Shown here piece by piece: positions 1 to 11,967 of a stretch of DNA of 64,000 nt (positions are counted from its first letter, which is position 1; every line of letters starts with the position of its first letter). Below the pieces are notes generated by a model that had not been told where the DNA came from, made no database searches, and worked only from the letters and a program-made list of their open reading frames with translations. Where the stretch lies: NCBI GenBank assembly GCA_963932465.1, contig OZ010792.1, positions 282,021,836-282,085,835 on the forward strand, written 5' to 3'. This stretch comes from Maratus speciosus. Its lineage: Eukaryota > Arthropoda > Arachnida > Araneae > Salticidae. Both the position numbers and the translations under genes were made by a program.

Positions 1-1355
1 TATTTTAGACACATTGACAGCAAAGGTTTCCCTTACAACACTCTTTGGTTGATATATAATTTACATGATATGCCTGGTTTAAATTTTTTTAAGTTGTTTA
101 CACTTTTTCAAACAGGACCTGATACCCAATAGGAAAAAAAATAAACGCGTGTGGAACATAGACCCTCCTGGTCCACTTACCCCATTTTTATGGGGCAGCT
201 GGACCCATGAGGAAAGAAAGATGAAATATGCATATTTTTATATTTTTAAATATTAAAATGTAATTTTCAGCATTTCTGTCTGATAGAGGGAACCTAACTG
301 AACACATTTACAGAAGTTCAGACTTTTATTCAAATGAAAATTATCTTTTTGAAGCTGAATTGGCAGAAGCTCCAGAGTCACATTGTAAAATCATGGCCCA
401 GTTGCCCCAACTAACCTTATATACCTGTCTTAAGCAGATACGGATTAACGACTGTTTAAAAAAAAAAAAAAAAATAGTAGACTTTTTGCGAGCAAGGTTT
501 CTATGCCATAGGCCTTAACAGGTGAGCTACCTTAATTGGATCTTAGATGACCATCTTTATTGATATCAAGATAAAAATTTATTCAGTAGTAAGACACGCA
601 TTATTACGATAACATAAGTAACTACAAATACAATATGATTTATTTCACTTTATTAAAGATTAACGTAGCACTTTACAAGATTTAATACTGTGATATATAG
701 ATTTTATGTGGATTATCAGAGCGTTTATCTGAGTAACATCGATATCCCAAGTCAGTTTTATCAATTTAATAACAAAAAGTTATCATTTTAACTGGCAAGT
801 AAGGCATAATTTTTATTGATATGATATCTCAGAAGGTGTGGCATACACATTTTTCTGGTATTGCAACGAGAGTGAGTGGAAGGAGGTAATTTGGATATAG
901 AATTACTGAATTGTATAAAGCAAAACGGTTGATTAAGTAGTTTAGCGTGCGTAATGACAGCTCCGTGAACAACTACCAAATCAAACAATTAAGAACGGAT
1001 CCCAGAAGTTGAAAGATGGTGTCCATAAAATACGTAATGAGACACTATTTGTATTCGGAAGTGTACATAACAGAATATTTATTTCTTCGGATATAAGGAA
1101 ATTAATCGTAATCTCTATTATGGAAAACGGGAAATTTTCATATGCTATCAATGTAATCATATAAAAAATGTAGTAGCAAAACATATTGGTTATATTGATT
1201 ATATTTGAGATAAAACATTATTTCAAGATTGCACTTATAGAAGCTGCTTCCAATGAAGAACCTTTATTTTTTAAATAATAGTTTTACATTGAAAATATTA
1301 TCCATAATTGATATATAAAAAAGTTCAATATTTAAATATTTTAATAGAATTTTAT
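1..1355. other. Unassigned AT-rich sequence
   Basis: No coding region, RNA gene or recognisable transposon was found. Open frames are short and lack domain-like composition. There is a poly-A run near 459-474 and otherwise low-complexity A/T sequence. Confidence 0.5.
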
Positions 1356-1359
1356 AAAA

Positions 1360-2395
1360 ATTTTCAGGGTGAAAAATTTACTGTATTTTTTATCTAAGTA
1401 AAATAAAATTTATATGAATGTTGAGGCAGCTTTACTGCATTCTTAAGTATTTTTAATGCAAATTTAGTTTGTTTAAAGGTGGAATATGTGTTCACAGCTG
1501 GAATTTAACACGAAAGGTATTTCGAAAAAAAAAAAACATTAAAAACGTTTTCATTAATATTTTTCGGAAGGTTATCGTTCTCTAAATTCATGACCTTGTA
1601 AGAATGACCGGGTTTGGTATCTCAGTGAGATTGGTTGCTTTTTTTATAGATCGAATTTACTGCAGTTTCCTTTAAATAAAAGTATTGACAAAAAATATAT
1701 AAAAATGAAAAAGAAAGGTTTATTTTAAAATTAAATTAAATTGCCTTTGGTTATGTAAACAGTATTCAAAATTACAAAAATATGAAAAGTATTTAATTTA
1801 TAACTTAATTACTGTTTTATTCGTAACATTTTTTTTCTATTCAAAAATACAAATAACGAAATTGAGTAGTATACAGCCTTGTAATTGATTCAATCAAATG
1901 CAGTCGAGAATTTTAAAATACAAAAAATATTAAAAGTTATTTTGAGTAATTTTCTTACATTAATACTATTATTTTTAATTTAATCTTTATCCGTCTCTTT
2001 AATAATTCATTTTAATTCGAAAATTGTATTTCAAAAAGTTTCAAGATTTAAATCTCTTAAAACAATTCTAGAAAGATTACGGGTAAAATGAATTTTATTT
2101 CACATCAAAATAAAATAGCTTTTGGATGTGTTGATACAGCTTTACCGCTCATTATGAGCGCTAAAATATTTTAAAATGCTAATTTAGTTGTTTTATAGGG
2201 GAATGATGTGCACAAAGCTGGAATTTAACAGCGAAGATATTTCAAGGAAGAACATTATAAAATCAGACAAAACAAAACAAAAACAAACACCAGAAAATAG
2301 CATTTCCATTCATATTTTCCGAAAGGTGATTGTTGTCCAAATTCTTGACCTGGTAAGAATTACTGGGTATGCTGTCTCAATTATTCTTCTAAATT
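1360..2395 (+). repeat. Diverged direct duplication (about 1360-1640 and 2080-2395)
   Basis: Two blocks about 0.72 kb apart share the same order of words: a stretch ending in gctttac, then aatttagttgtttta-like sequence, then gctggaatttaac, then a gaaaggt..atcgtt segment, then ttcatgacctggtaagaat. Copy 1 has a poly-A insertion and copy 2 an A-rich one between matching segments. A 90-residue open frame in copy 2 has no domain features and is not called as a gene. This looks like part of an old local tandem repeat of unknown origin. Confidence 0.5.
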
Positions 2396-2399
2396 CCTG

Positions 2400-2943
2400 C
2401 ATGCTAAAATATTCAAATCGCAGCGGGGAAGAAGAATCACTGCTAGATAATCGCCGTTGAGTTGGTAATTCCTTCGCGTAGAGTTTATTTACGATTTAGT
2501 GATGTGTACCACGTTCAAAATTAGATGTAGTGGTGGTGTTCGAAGTACGATAAGCTTTGTTTTCTGGCGTCAATCAACATTCTTTGAATGAGATTTGCAT
2601 AAAGAGAAGGTTTTACATTCTTTTATCAAAGGAATGCGTATCTTGTCATCAATTGTCTTTTGTTGGATGATGTCTCTATTTCAGAGCTATTTTATCATGC
2701 CGGCGTAATAAATTATCTCACGCCTTTAGAAATGCATTTCCATACATAAAGACAATGATGTGAATTTAGATCGAGTTTTTTTTTTTCATTCTGGCGTTTT
2801 AATTCTACTTCCGTTATATCGCTCCTCGTCAGATCGCCTTTTTTTTTTTTTTTTTTTCTTTTTAGCTGCGTTCGTAATTACATAAATACATAGCACGTAT
2901 AGGATAAAAAGAACTTCTTAAAACAGCATAAAAATTTTAATAA
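2400..2943. other. Unassigned sequence with poly-T runs
   Basis: Non-coding by inspection. Long T runs occur near 2779-2787 and 2840-2857. Nothing else was recognised. Confidence 0.4.
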
Positions 2944-3136
2944 ATACGCAAGGCCTTTCAAAAGACCTAGTCTTTCTTCATCAGGCGCAGACCATACATC
3001 CTACTACGTTGAAAATAGCAGAAAGACTGTCTTGCTTTAGTCTTGCTTTATTTAGTCTTTAGTCTTGCTGGTGTCTTTAGCTGCTGTTTTCAAAGTAGTA
3101 GGACGTATTCTCTGCGCCTGATGAAGAAAGACTAGT
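2944..3136. repeat. Foldback repeat with hammerhead-like ends, family 1 copy a
   Basis: Arms 2968-3022 and 3080-3135 are inverted copies. Read outward on each strand, both run through a ctactttgaaaa-like segment, then tgcgcCTGATGA, then agaaagactag. The spacer is built from agtcttgct words. The same family, arms and spacer included, recurs at 30003-30170. Only the left (minus-strand) end keeps the full hammerhead-like motif; the right end stops after gactag and abuts a SINE fragment. The family is probably derived from the ends of a Penelope-like or other ribozyme-bearing retroelement. Confidence 0.6.
2945..2989 (-). ncRNA. Candidate type I hammerhead ribozyme motif
   Basis: On the minus strand the order is TGCGC, CTGATGA (2984 to 2978), a stem II hairpin whose arms are AAAGAC and GTCTTT, GAAA (2959 to 2956), GGCCT, T, then GCGTA. 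Stem I pairs TGCGC with GCGTA, including one G-U pair. A(GG)/(CC)U gives a tiny palindromic stem III. This matches the CUGANGA...GAAA core. An extra A between CUGAUGA and stem II departs from the strict consensus. Minimal hammerheads with very short stem III are known in Penelope-like elements. Activity is inferred, not shown. Confidence 0.45.
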
Positions 3137-3140
3137 ACTA

Positions 3141-3184
3141 ATGTCCAGACTCTGTTGGAATAAACTCCAACTGTGCTACTCCAG
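3141..3184 (+). repeat. SINE body fragment
   Basis: This piece repeats the ctctgttggaataaact..caactgtgctactccag body found 3' of the tRNA-like heads at 3190 and 3504. It lacks its own head. It directly abuts the truncated end of the hammerhead-like foldback, so the two repeats are joined. Confidence 0.6.
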
Positions 3185-3325
3185 GTATCGTCCGGATAGC
3201 TCAACAGGTAAAAGCATTGGCACGGCACGCCAAGTATCCAGGTTCGATTCCTGGTCTGGACATTTTTCTCTCTGTTGGAATAAACTTCAACTGTGATACT
3301 CTAGCCTTGAATATGATTTAATCCA
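3185..3325 (+). repeat. tRNA-derived SINE, copy 1
   Basis: Positions 3190-3261 fold as a tRNA-like head. The acceptor arms are GTCCGGA and TCTGGAC, box A is TAGCTCAACAG (from 3197), the anticodon stem is TTGGC/GCCAA around a 7-nt loop, and the T arm CCAGG/CCTGG encloses TTCGATT (box B). The nominal anticodon is GGC, but the base before it is C rather than the near-universal U, so it is unlikely to be a working tRNA. It runs into the tctctgttggaataaac body. RNA polymerase III transcription from boxes A and B is inferred. Confidence 0.65.
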
Positions 3326-3494
3326 GTTGGAAAAAATATTCGTTCTCTTCATCAAGACCTAATTACTTGGTATACAGGAGTTTACGTGTTAAAATACACT
3401 TTCATCATGTAAATGCTATAATTATAGCTCGGATGATTGAAACTAGTGCTGCAGTTCGCAGTCATGTCCAACAAATAAGAGTGAATTATGTCAG

Positions 3495-3640
3495 CCGGGT
3501 ATCGCCCGGATAGCTTAACAGATAAAGCATTAGCACGGCACGCCAAGTATCCAGGTTCACTTCCTGGTCTGAACATTTTTTTGCTCTATTGGACTAAACT
3601 TCAACTGTGCTACTCCAGCCTTGAATATATATTTTATATT
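3495..3640 (+). repeat. tRNA-derived SINE, copy 2 (decayed)
   Basis: The head at 3504-3574 matches copy 1 closely, but box B is altered (ggttcActtcc) and one acceptor pair has changed (tctgaac). The same 3' body follows (tctattggactaaacttcaactg...ctccagccttgaat). It lies about 310 bp downstream of copy 1 in the same orientation. Confidence 0.6.
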
Positions 3641-4009
3641 TAGTAAAAAATATTTGAAACTAAATTTAGGAAAGAAGTAGAGACGTTACAATAAAGAAAT
3701 AAGTTTGATATGGACTTAATTTGATAAGGTCTCTTTTGAATTGGTCTCTTTTCCTCCGGAATTTTTTCTCGGGGCAACCTTCTAATTCTAAATATTCTCT
3801 GCCAATTCCATTGTCATCAAAATAATTTTAGCGCTCAATAACGTCACTCTGTAGCACCTGTAGAAATGAACTGTCTGAAGTACCTATATATATTATTAAA
3901 TAAATAATATTTATTCTAAATATTTCAAATATTGCCATTTTTTTCTATTTTAATAATGAAAATAATAACCAAAATTTATAGAGATAATTTTAACACTTCT
4001 AAAAAGACA
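3641..4009. other. Unassigned sequence
   Basis: No gene or named repeat was seen. Confidence 0.35.
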
Positions 4010-5027
4010 AATGGGAAACATAAAATACCATTATACTATACTAAATATTTACTGATGTTTCAATCTAGAAATGCATACAACATTCGATTTTGAATATTAA
4101 CAGGAAAATATAACAAAAAAAAAAAAAACCACTCTTTCATTTATTTTTAAGTTATTTTAGCCTTATATTTAACCAATACCGTATTAGTAAGAATACAATT
4201 ACTTAATCTAGTTTTTTAATCAATTTTTCTCCCATCGGTATTGAATAGACACTGTTTAAAAAAAAAAAAAAAAAAAAATCTATTCATGTGTCAGATAGAG
4301 GTGGAATCAACGTACTAGCTCGTATGTCATCAAAAGAATTTCGTTCCATTTTTATGCAAACAAAAGTTCGGGAAAAGAATCGATGTCTTGAATTATCTCG
4401 CCGAATTTTACTTCTGTTTTTGGAAAATATACGAAATGGTATTAATTCATAAAATAAGCTGAAATTATAAGAATATGCTTTTCATTGGAGTGAAGAATGT
4501 TAAGAGAAAATTTTTATCACAAAACAAAACGGGAGAGCAAGTATGATGAGGAACAATAGCAATTATTGAATATTTATTGCGTGATTTATCACATTGCTAA
4601 CTAAGCGTAGAGCTATCAGAGTGAAAAATATTCAAGCAGATGATTAAATTTGCTTTTAATGCCATATTTTAAAATTCTAAATCTCGAACATTTTAAATTT
4701 GTACATCGTTGATGAGGGAAAAAAAAATTCCTTTCATTCGCAATTTGTTTAAAAACTCTCTCGCAATTTGTTTGAAAACTGCATCGCAATTTACTCATTT
4801 TTTATGGTTTTAAAAATAATTTTAAAGCATGATATATTTTTTAAAATCTATCTATCGCTTGCAGACGATTATGAAAAATAAATCCGTTTGCACTTAAAAT
4901 GATATAAATAGTTCAGCATTTGTTTCCGGCTAATATTCCACTAAAGTATAGCTTTTAATAAATTTCAAAACTTCAGTTGCATGTTTTGGGTGTTGTTAGT
5001 GGAGCAATCTAAAATAAAATATATATA

Positions 5028-5664
5028 CAGTAGAACCTTTTTTATCCGAAACTCTTTTAACCGAAACTCTCGATTAACTGAAATCCATTTTTGGACCTTT
5101 TTTTTTAATTACTGTCACATTCCTTGTGTGCAAAATTCATTTTGAAAACCTTTTTTTTCCTTTAAGGGACTACGAGTGCTACGACGAGTGCATATAGATA
5201 TTTTCGATCTCCTTTCTTAGAGTTCCTTTGAATTTAACTTGAGCTCCCGTAAGCTGCTGAATGGAACGAAGAAAACGAACAAATTAGCAATTCTGAAGCT
5301 TTTGAATGTTTGCAAAAAATTTGGCATGGCTGGAGCATCAGAAAGACTGTGATACTGGTGAACTAATAATATTAAAAATCTCCGTGATAGAGCAAAGACA
5401 ATCGAAACTGGGATAAACAAAACATTTTTCAAACCCTTGTGATATATGTAAAAAGTACTTAATTTCAAAAAATAAATTCAGGTAATTTATTCTTGTTTTT
5501 ATTTTGCTATTACTTTATTTTTATTAAGCGCTTGTTACCATAATAAGAAATATTGCACATATTTCTCCTTAATCTTAAAATTGAAGCATTCTTGATTATA
5601 AGAAAATTTCGATTTTCCGAAAGAGGGCCGGTCCCAATTACTTCGGATAATCGAGGTTCTACTG
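5028..5664 (+). mobile_element. Tigger/pogo-like non-autonomous element, copy 1
   Basis: The ends are CAGTAGAACC.. and ..GGTTCTACTG with TA on both sides (5026-5027, 5665-5666). Subterminal tatccgaa/ttcggata words repeat within each end. The interior on the plus strand (about 5240-5450) reads in shifting frames as a pogo-type transposase tail: ISNSEAFECLQK early, then NIKNLRDRAK, then FFKPL. It is therefore an internally deleted copy that keeps a C-terminal remnant. The copy at 19369-20033 is the same family in the opposite orientation. Confidence 0.75.
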
Positions 5665-6177
5665 TATATCAAATGAAATAAATCTATTAGATTTTTCAAT
5701 TAAAAAAAAAGTGTTTCACCTATATTCTGTAACCTGGAAAGCCCAGGTTTGGACTCCATTGTGTTCCTAAAAACAGAATTGCATTAATAACTTATTTTAA
5801 TCGATTTTCCTCCCTTCGGTCATTGAGACATTTACAGACAGACATTATGTTTCCGAATAAAAAATACATTCACGTCTTAGTAATAGAATCAACGTATTAG
5901 CTCGTATGTCATCAAAGGAATTTCATTCCTTTATTATGTAAACAATAGGTGCGGAGAAAAGATCACTGTCTTGAATTGTCACGCAGAATTTTATTTATAT
6001 TTTGGGAAAATATTACAGCATGTTATTAATTCATAAAATAAAACGAAATTATAAGAACATACTTTTTGCAGTGGAGTGAAGAATGTTAAGAACAGAATTT
6101 TACGGCAACAAAAAACGGAAGTAGAAGGATGCTAAGTAAATCAAGCAATAGAATTTTTTTTCAAGTAATTCAAATAT

Positions 6178-6575
6178 TGCCCGGCTCCTGGAATTTTGCA
6201 GATCAGTAAATTCTTCGGCACTAGTCATTTCTTATAGAAAATCTCTTCTTAACTCCATGAAGGGCGGTGATGCCGCTATGGCATCACCTAACTTTAATCC
6301 CTAATTTCCACATTGACACCTGAATTTTCGCATGAAAATTTCACTTTTATTAAGTGTGCGAAAATATACTTTTACTTGTTTACAAATAAATTTTCTTGTA
6401 AGTATATGTGTCAATCAATTATTTCATCATTTTACGAATACAAGTACCTTGCCCCTGAAATGGTTAAAAGAATGAGAACTTTCGCGCTTTTATCTAGATT
6501 TGTTTTTCCATATATATATATATATATATATATACTGGTAGTTCTCCTGTGAAAATTCACTGACCCCGTACGAAC
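6178..6575. mobile_element. Possible decayed hAT-like MITE related to 16780-16956
   Basis: The left part (ctggaattttgcaga..aaattcttcggcac) and right part (ctagatttgtttttc...accccgtacgaacc) resemble the two ends of the clean MITE at 16780-16956. About 220 bp of extra sequence and a (TA)n run lie between them. The termini are too diverged to place exactly and no target duplication was found. Confidence 0.35.
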
Positions 6576-7744
6576 CTTACTTATATTCAATCAAACACGG
6601 TATATTCTTAAAAACACAATTGCATTAGTATCTTATTTTAATCGATTTTTCTCCCTTCGGTCATTGAGACATTTACAGACAGACATTTCCGAATAAAAAA
6701 TAAATTCACGTCTTAGATAGTAATGGAATCAACGTATTAGTTCGTATGTTATCAAAAGAATTTCATTTTGTTCTTATGCAAACAATAGATGCAAGAAAAA
6801 AAACCACTCTCTTGAATTGTCTCTTGAATTGTATTTATATTTTGGAAAAATGTTACAGCATGTTATTAATTCATAAAATAAAACGAAATTATAAGAACCT
6901 ACTTTTTGCAGTGGAGTGAAGAATGCTAAGGAAAAAAAAAATACGACAACAAAAAAACGGAAGAACAAGAATGATGAGTAAATCAAACAATAGCAAATTT
7001 TTCAGGTAATTCAAATATTGCCAATTTTTCTTTTTATAAAAATGAAAATAATAACATAAAAATGAAAACACGATTGTAGCATGTTATAGCATAATAAATA
7101 TTTTTTAGTGATCTTTTGATCTAGTAAACGCATATATTCGATTTCGAATATATCAGGGAAAATGCCAATTGGAAAAATTTCGCTGGACAGCCATATCTTC
7201 ATTTCTTTAAATGTTATCTTTCGCCTTATTTTTAATCAAATACCATACATTTGTAAAAGACAATTACACGAATCTCTTATTTTATCTCTTTTTCTCCTTT
7301 TGGTATCGAACCTGGTATCATTTACAAATAAAAAAAATATATATTCATGTCTCAGATAGCAATGAAATCAAAGTACTAGCTCGTATATCATCAAAAGAAT
7401 TTCATCCTGTTCGTATGCAAACAATAGATTAGATGTGGAGGGCGTTTTATTCAACTGTCTCGCAAAATTTTATTTCTGTTTAAAAAAAATATTACATAAT
7501 GTTATTAATTCACAAAATAAAGAGAAATTATAAGAGCTTTCTTCTGCACTGGAGTGAAGAATGTTAAGAACAGCATTTTAAGACAACTTAAAACGGAGGT
7601 ACAAGGATGATGAGGAAACCATGCAACAGCAATTTTTTCAGGTAATTCAAGTATTGCCAATATTTTGCTTTTTACATAAAATGAAACTAATACCACAAAA
7701 ATTAAATAATGCTTAGTACTTTTTAGACTTTCAAAGGAACGAAT

Positions 7745-10700
7745 GTGCTGTTCGTTTTCGAAAGCCGCGCTGTGGGTTAATTACAAGATACGTAGAATAA
7801 AGAGGTAGGTCCATCCGCGGGTCTCCGTGTATTGGTTGATAGGAACTCACCCCTCTGACGTCAGTGGTGCGAAGTGGAACCTTGTCGCTCTTCAGAAATA
7901 GGTGCGAAATAAAATGGAACCTTCAGTTAATTAATGGTTAATATGTATTTTACATGAGACAAACATAACCCTTTTCTTTTGAACTTAACACATTGTATTT
8001 AAAACAAGAATGGAAAATAAAAATAGATAAAATAATGTAACAGAAACAGTTTTATAAGTATTAAAGATTAAAACTTGTCGGGATTTCCCTTCTTATCTAT
8101 TCTTTTAAAACGACCTAATTTTTATTAATCATGTACTTCTTTTTTATACACTTTCCTTCCCATATAAAGTTTAAATATTTTTTTCTTTTATAAACGATGG
8201 ATTATTTACATGGAACTATTTTTTCATATATATATATATATATATAATGTATATGTATATAAGCACTTAAAAAAAAAAATCATGAAAGTATTAAAGAATA
8301 AAATTACTGATTAAAGGTATGACAAATTATTATTAGAACTATTAGAACATTTTCTTTTAATTATGAATATAGAACCGATACAATAATTATATAGAAAATA
8401 GTTACAAACCTATAGTAATTTTCAAAAACATTTTTATGGTGTATTTAAAATATATGAATTAATAAATAGAAACAAATAACAAAACATAAAATGACACTTA
8501 AATTTATCATATAAAAACTAAGTATTCATGCGTAAACAAATGATGTGTGGTAGAAAATTATGAAATATTAGCATATGAATCATACCATATGAAGCATGCC
8601 ATATCCCTTATGGTATGCATATATCGCTCACCCGCAAGAAAAGTGACACATCTCGATAAAAGTAAATTTCAGAGGAGAAGCTAAAGAAAATGTGCAGGAT
8701 TTTACTGTAACTTGAAATTATAGCACTTAGCTCTCTATTCAGGAATAAAAATGTGCATAAAAGCATAAAACGTTTAAGAATGAAGACGTAGGATGGGGTT
8801 TGGAGGGTTGGGTAATTTTACCTCCCCACACAATCCCCTCCTCTTCTGTGGTCACAAATGGATATATAGCGTAATAAAGTGATTCTCCGTATAACTACAG
8901 TTATGAAATTTTTGTGTAGCAAGCCGCACTTACGGCAAACCTATTCGTGAAATAAAACGTAAAATGAATTTCTGCAAGGTGTGTCACTTTTCTTGCGGGT
9001 GAGCGATATGTTCTCAAATCCAATCTCGCTACTTTCTAACGCATTCACAAATATATTTTCATTTGTAAATTAGTGTAATTTGCAGCTCTTCTTATTGAGA
9101 TACTAAGAAGTCAAGTAGCGTTTTCTACTTTTCTACAAAAGCAAATGATCTCTCAAAAAATATTAAGAAATTTAGCGTTTTAAGCAGATTATGGTGACGT
9201 GACAGTAGGGGGGAGATCGTCATCGGGGAGTAGTGAATTATGATTCAAGATTTATTTCATTTATGTTAAAATCAAAAAGTTACTCGATTCTTAATATTTC
9301 ATGTCAATGCACTATTATTTTCCACGTAAACGCACCCTTATTTTCCATGTAAATGTACCATTTTTTTTTCATGTAAATTACATGAAATTTTCATGAATTT
9401 AGAGGCCAAAATGAGTTTGTGTATAAGTTATTTATAAGTATTTTACATTTTTGGGCGGGTGAAAAAATTAGAACAATTTTAAACGAAATATTTTTTTTTC
9501 GTTACCTTTCAAGGTTGCTTGCTAAAAGGAATATTGACTGAAAATTATATTTTTTTACGTTTTCTTTCGCTTGATAAACTTTTTAGTTAAATTTTTAAAG
9601 TGAATGAATATTTATATTCACGATCATAAAGATAACATTCTTAACAATTTATCTTTTTTTTAATACATTCATGGGAAAATAGTTCACAATTTTATTTTTA
9701 ATATGAAATTTTTTTACGTTTTTCACCTAAAAAAATATTTTGGACTTTCTTATGAAAAACTGGTTTAAAAAATATTTATTTTAAAAAGCTGAATACCAGT
9801 CAAAAACAATTCAAGTAATTTGATTCTCATCTTGATATTTTAAGCGTATTCAAAGTAAAGGTTTGCTCTAGGTTTCTACACAAGCAAATTTTACCCGAAA
9901 ATTTTATTTCAAGTCAACCCGAACCTGATGATTTTCGTATATCCGACCCGAGTTTTAAATAAAAGAAAGTTAATCCATATTTGAATGCAATTATGAAAAC
10001 TAGTCTACTGCTATATCTTTCATATCGATTTTATTTTTTATACAGAAAAATGGACGTATATATACTAATTAGTATAGAAATAAATAGATTTTCATCTGAA
10101 AAATATACTGGATTGTTTTTTAAACGTCGAGTTAATTCGGCCCCAAACCCGACCCACTAGAATCAAAACCTAAAATAATTGAAATCAGGCTCAGTCGAGC
10201 TAAATCCAATTTGAACCCCCCCCCCCCCCCCCAAAAAAAAAAAAAAAAAAGATATTTTTAACAAACACTCGTCTACAATTAAAATTCTATGAAAAGGATA
10301 TTTTATACTTTTTTTATGAAGATTATTTTGAATTTTATTTTATTAAATAAAAATTTTTTAAATCATATACTTAATCATATCACGAAAATTAAATAGCGCT
10401 GAAAATTAGACTTTAAAAAAAAAGGTTAATACAATAAAATAAGAATAAATAGGAAAATACTATCTTTAGAGAAAAGCTTTATGAAAGCAATGGTGTATGA
10501 TTCACTTTTTCTATATTTTGTTTTTAAAAAAATGAAATTACATTGTATGAGTAAATAGATATAAAAACTTTGATTCATTGTTTCTTCCCTGTTTTGTGTT
10601 TAAATTTCTGGTACTACATAATTTGTCTCTCAAAATTAGGAAATGGCCTTACGCTCCATCACAGTAGCGTGATATCTCACCAATACCAACATGTTGCGAT

Positions 10701-10960
10701 ATTAAAATTTTGAGATCGTCCAGCTGAAATCACTACATGTTAGAATTATATTAAATAAAAGTAATAAAATGCAATATCTATATATTTAAACTGACAATTT
10801 AAGACAAGAGCAAGCAAAGTAGCATACTAAGCAATGACACTCACAGAACACATCGCACCAATGACGTCACATCCCACACCCCTGTTCCCCCAGATAGAAT
10901 ATCCCTCTCGGACGGACCTACCTTCTCTCTTCTAGCTATCTTTGGTTAATTATACTATCC
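7745..10960. mobile_element. Old element defined by a ~100-bp diverged inverted repeat
   Basis: Positions 7774-7880 (gttaattacaagatacgtag..gaggtaggtccatccg...tgacgtcagtggtgcga) recur inverted at about 10,848-10,956 (tcgcacca.tgacgtca...cggacggacctacctt...tatctttggttaatta). This suggests the two ends of one ~3.2-kb element. Between them I see no coding sequence, only AT-rich DNA, a C-then-A homopolymer block near 10,217-10,250 and a MITE at 8624-9006. Superfamily unknown. Confidence 0.4.
8624..9006. mobile_element. MITE with 30-bp perfect inverted ends
   Basis: Positions 8621-8650 and 8980-9009 are perfect inverted copies (ATATCGCTCACCCGCAAG at the outer end, then AAAAGTGACACA). TA or ATAT at each side fits a Tc1/mariner-type target duplication. 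The interior is non-coding. Perfect ends argue for recent movement. Confidence 0.75.
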
Positions 10961-10977
10961 AAAGAGGTGTTATACTA

Positions 10978-11300
10978 TGTTCACACTACGATACTTAAGA
11001 TATCTTAGGCCGCCGAACTCTCTTAATTTTGAAGTGGTACCCTCCCGGAATTGGAAACCTGTTCACATGGAAAAACTCACTTAAGATAACTCAGTGAACG
11101 TCACTGTGTTGTTTGCGCATGCGCTTAAGATAAGATCGCCCGCAACACCCAATCAGTTAATGCGAAGCTTTACAGCCAGCGAGAGTGAATGGTCGTGACT
11201 GTCTCTAGCCCGAAGAAAGTTGAAACTCTCTCAGAGAGTTTGTGGAACTCCCTCAGAGAGTTCGGAGGTTTAAGATAGTTCCGATAACGCAGTGTGAACA
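10978..11300. mobile_element. MITE with TGTTCACACT ends
   Basis: TGTTCACACT at 10978 is matched by AGTGTGAACA ending at 11300. Similarity continues inward for about 45 bp (tatctta..cc.ccgaactctc in both arms). The interior carries two near-palindromic ctctcagagagtt words near 11,227-11,262. No clear target duplication was found, so the superfamily is left open. It ends about 170 bp before the transposase remnant at 11,469. Confidence 0.6.
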
Positions 11301-11931
11301 GGGTATCACACTGGGATGGATATTTTCCGAAGTTCTTCTTCGGCGTTCACTTGTACGTTCTCACTAAAATTGGCGCTCACTTGTTTGTTATTTTTTACTC
11401 CCGATCAAAGTTAATTCTATTAATATCTCGTTTTAATTCAAATTAAAGCTTCTATATTTAGTGTTCAAATGGCTAGTTCGGATGGAAATAAATCTTTCAG
11501 GAATGGTAGTAAAAAGATTTTTTATGTCATTCAATTTTGTGATCAAGAAGCAGAAAAAGGAGAATTAATTGTTCCGATAGCTCATTCTACAAAACGAGCC
11601 AGTCGAATTGCTGGAGTTTCTATAAGTACTGTTAAAAAGATTGGCCGAAAAGCAGGGGATGAGGCATAATCCTGTTTTTTGTTCACCTAAAAAAAGAGTT
11701 AAAAAGGTTGCCTTTGAAAAAAACCGCTATAGATGAATTCGATTGCAGTGTTAATAGAAGAACTGTACACGGTTTTTATGTGAAGGAGAAAACAACCTCT
11801 TCTTTGAATAAATTGCTTCATGTTTTAAAAGAGACAATCAATTTTAATTGGAATAAAGAAACTTTGCGTCAATTACTTCATAAAATTGGATTTCAGTGGA
11901 AAAGATGCCAAAACAACAACTACAACAACCA

Positions 11932-11967
<36 letters not shown>

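Larger units (their letters stand above)
4010..7740 (+). repeat. Tandem array A of a ~0.65-kb unit
   Basis: The same words recur in order: ctcccttcggt, cagacagacatt, attcacgtctcagatag.aatggaatcaa, tcatcaaaagaatttcatt, gcaaacaatag, attacagcatgttattaattcat, then aagaatgttaagaa. The landmark gatag.aatggaatcaa lies near 4300, 5877, 6714 and 7353. Two larger spacings are explained by insertions at 5028-5664 and about 6178-6575. Array B at 19,170-21,185 has the same unit. It is non-coding; the short frames inside are accidental. Confidence 0.65.

Noticed and set aside
420..550. tRNA-like box A word on the minus strand (tagctcacctg)
   Set aside because: There is no box B and no foldable arms.
3190..3261. 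Functional tRNA-Ala(GGC)
   Set aside because: The base 5' of the anticodon is C rather than U, and the sequence continues into a shared SINE body with a second decayed copy nearby.
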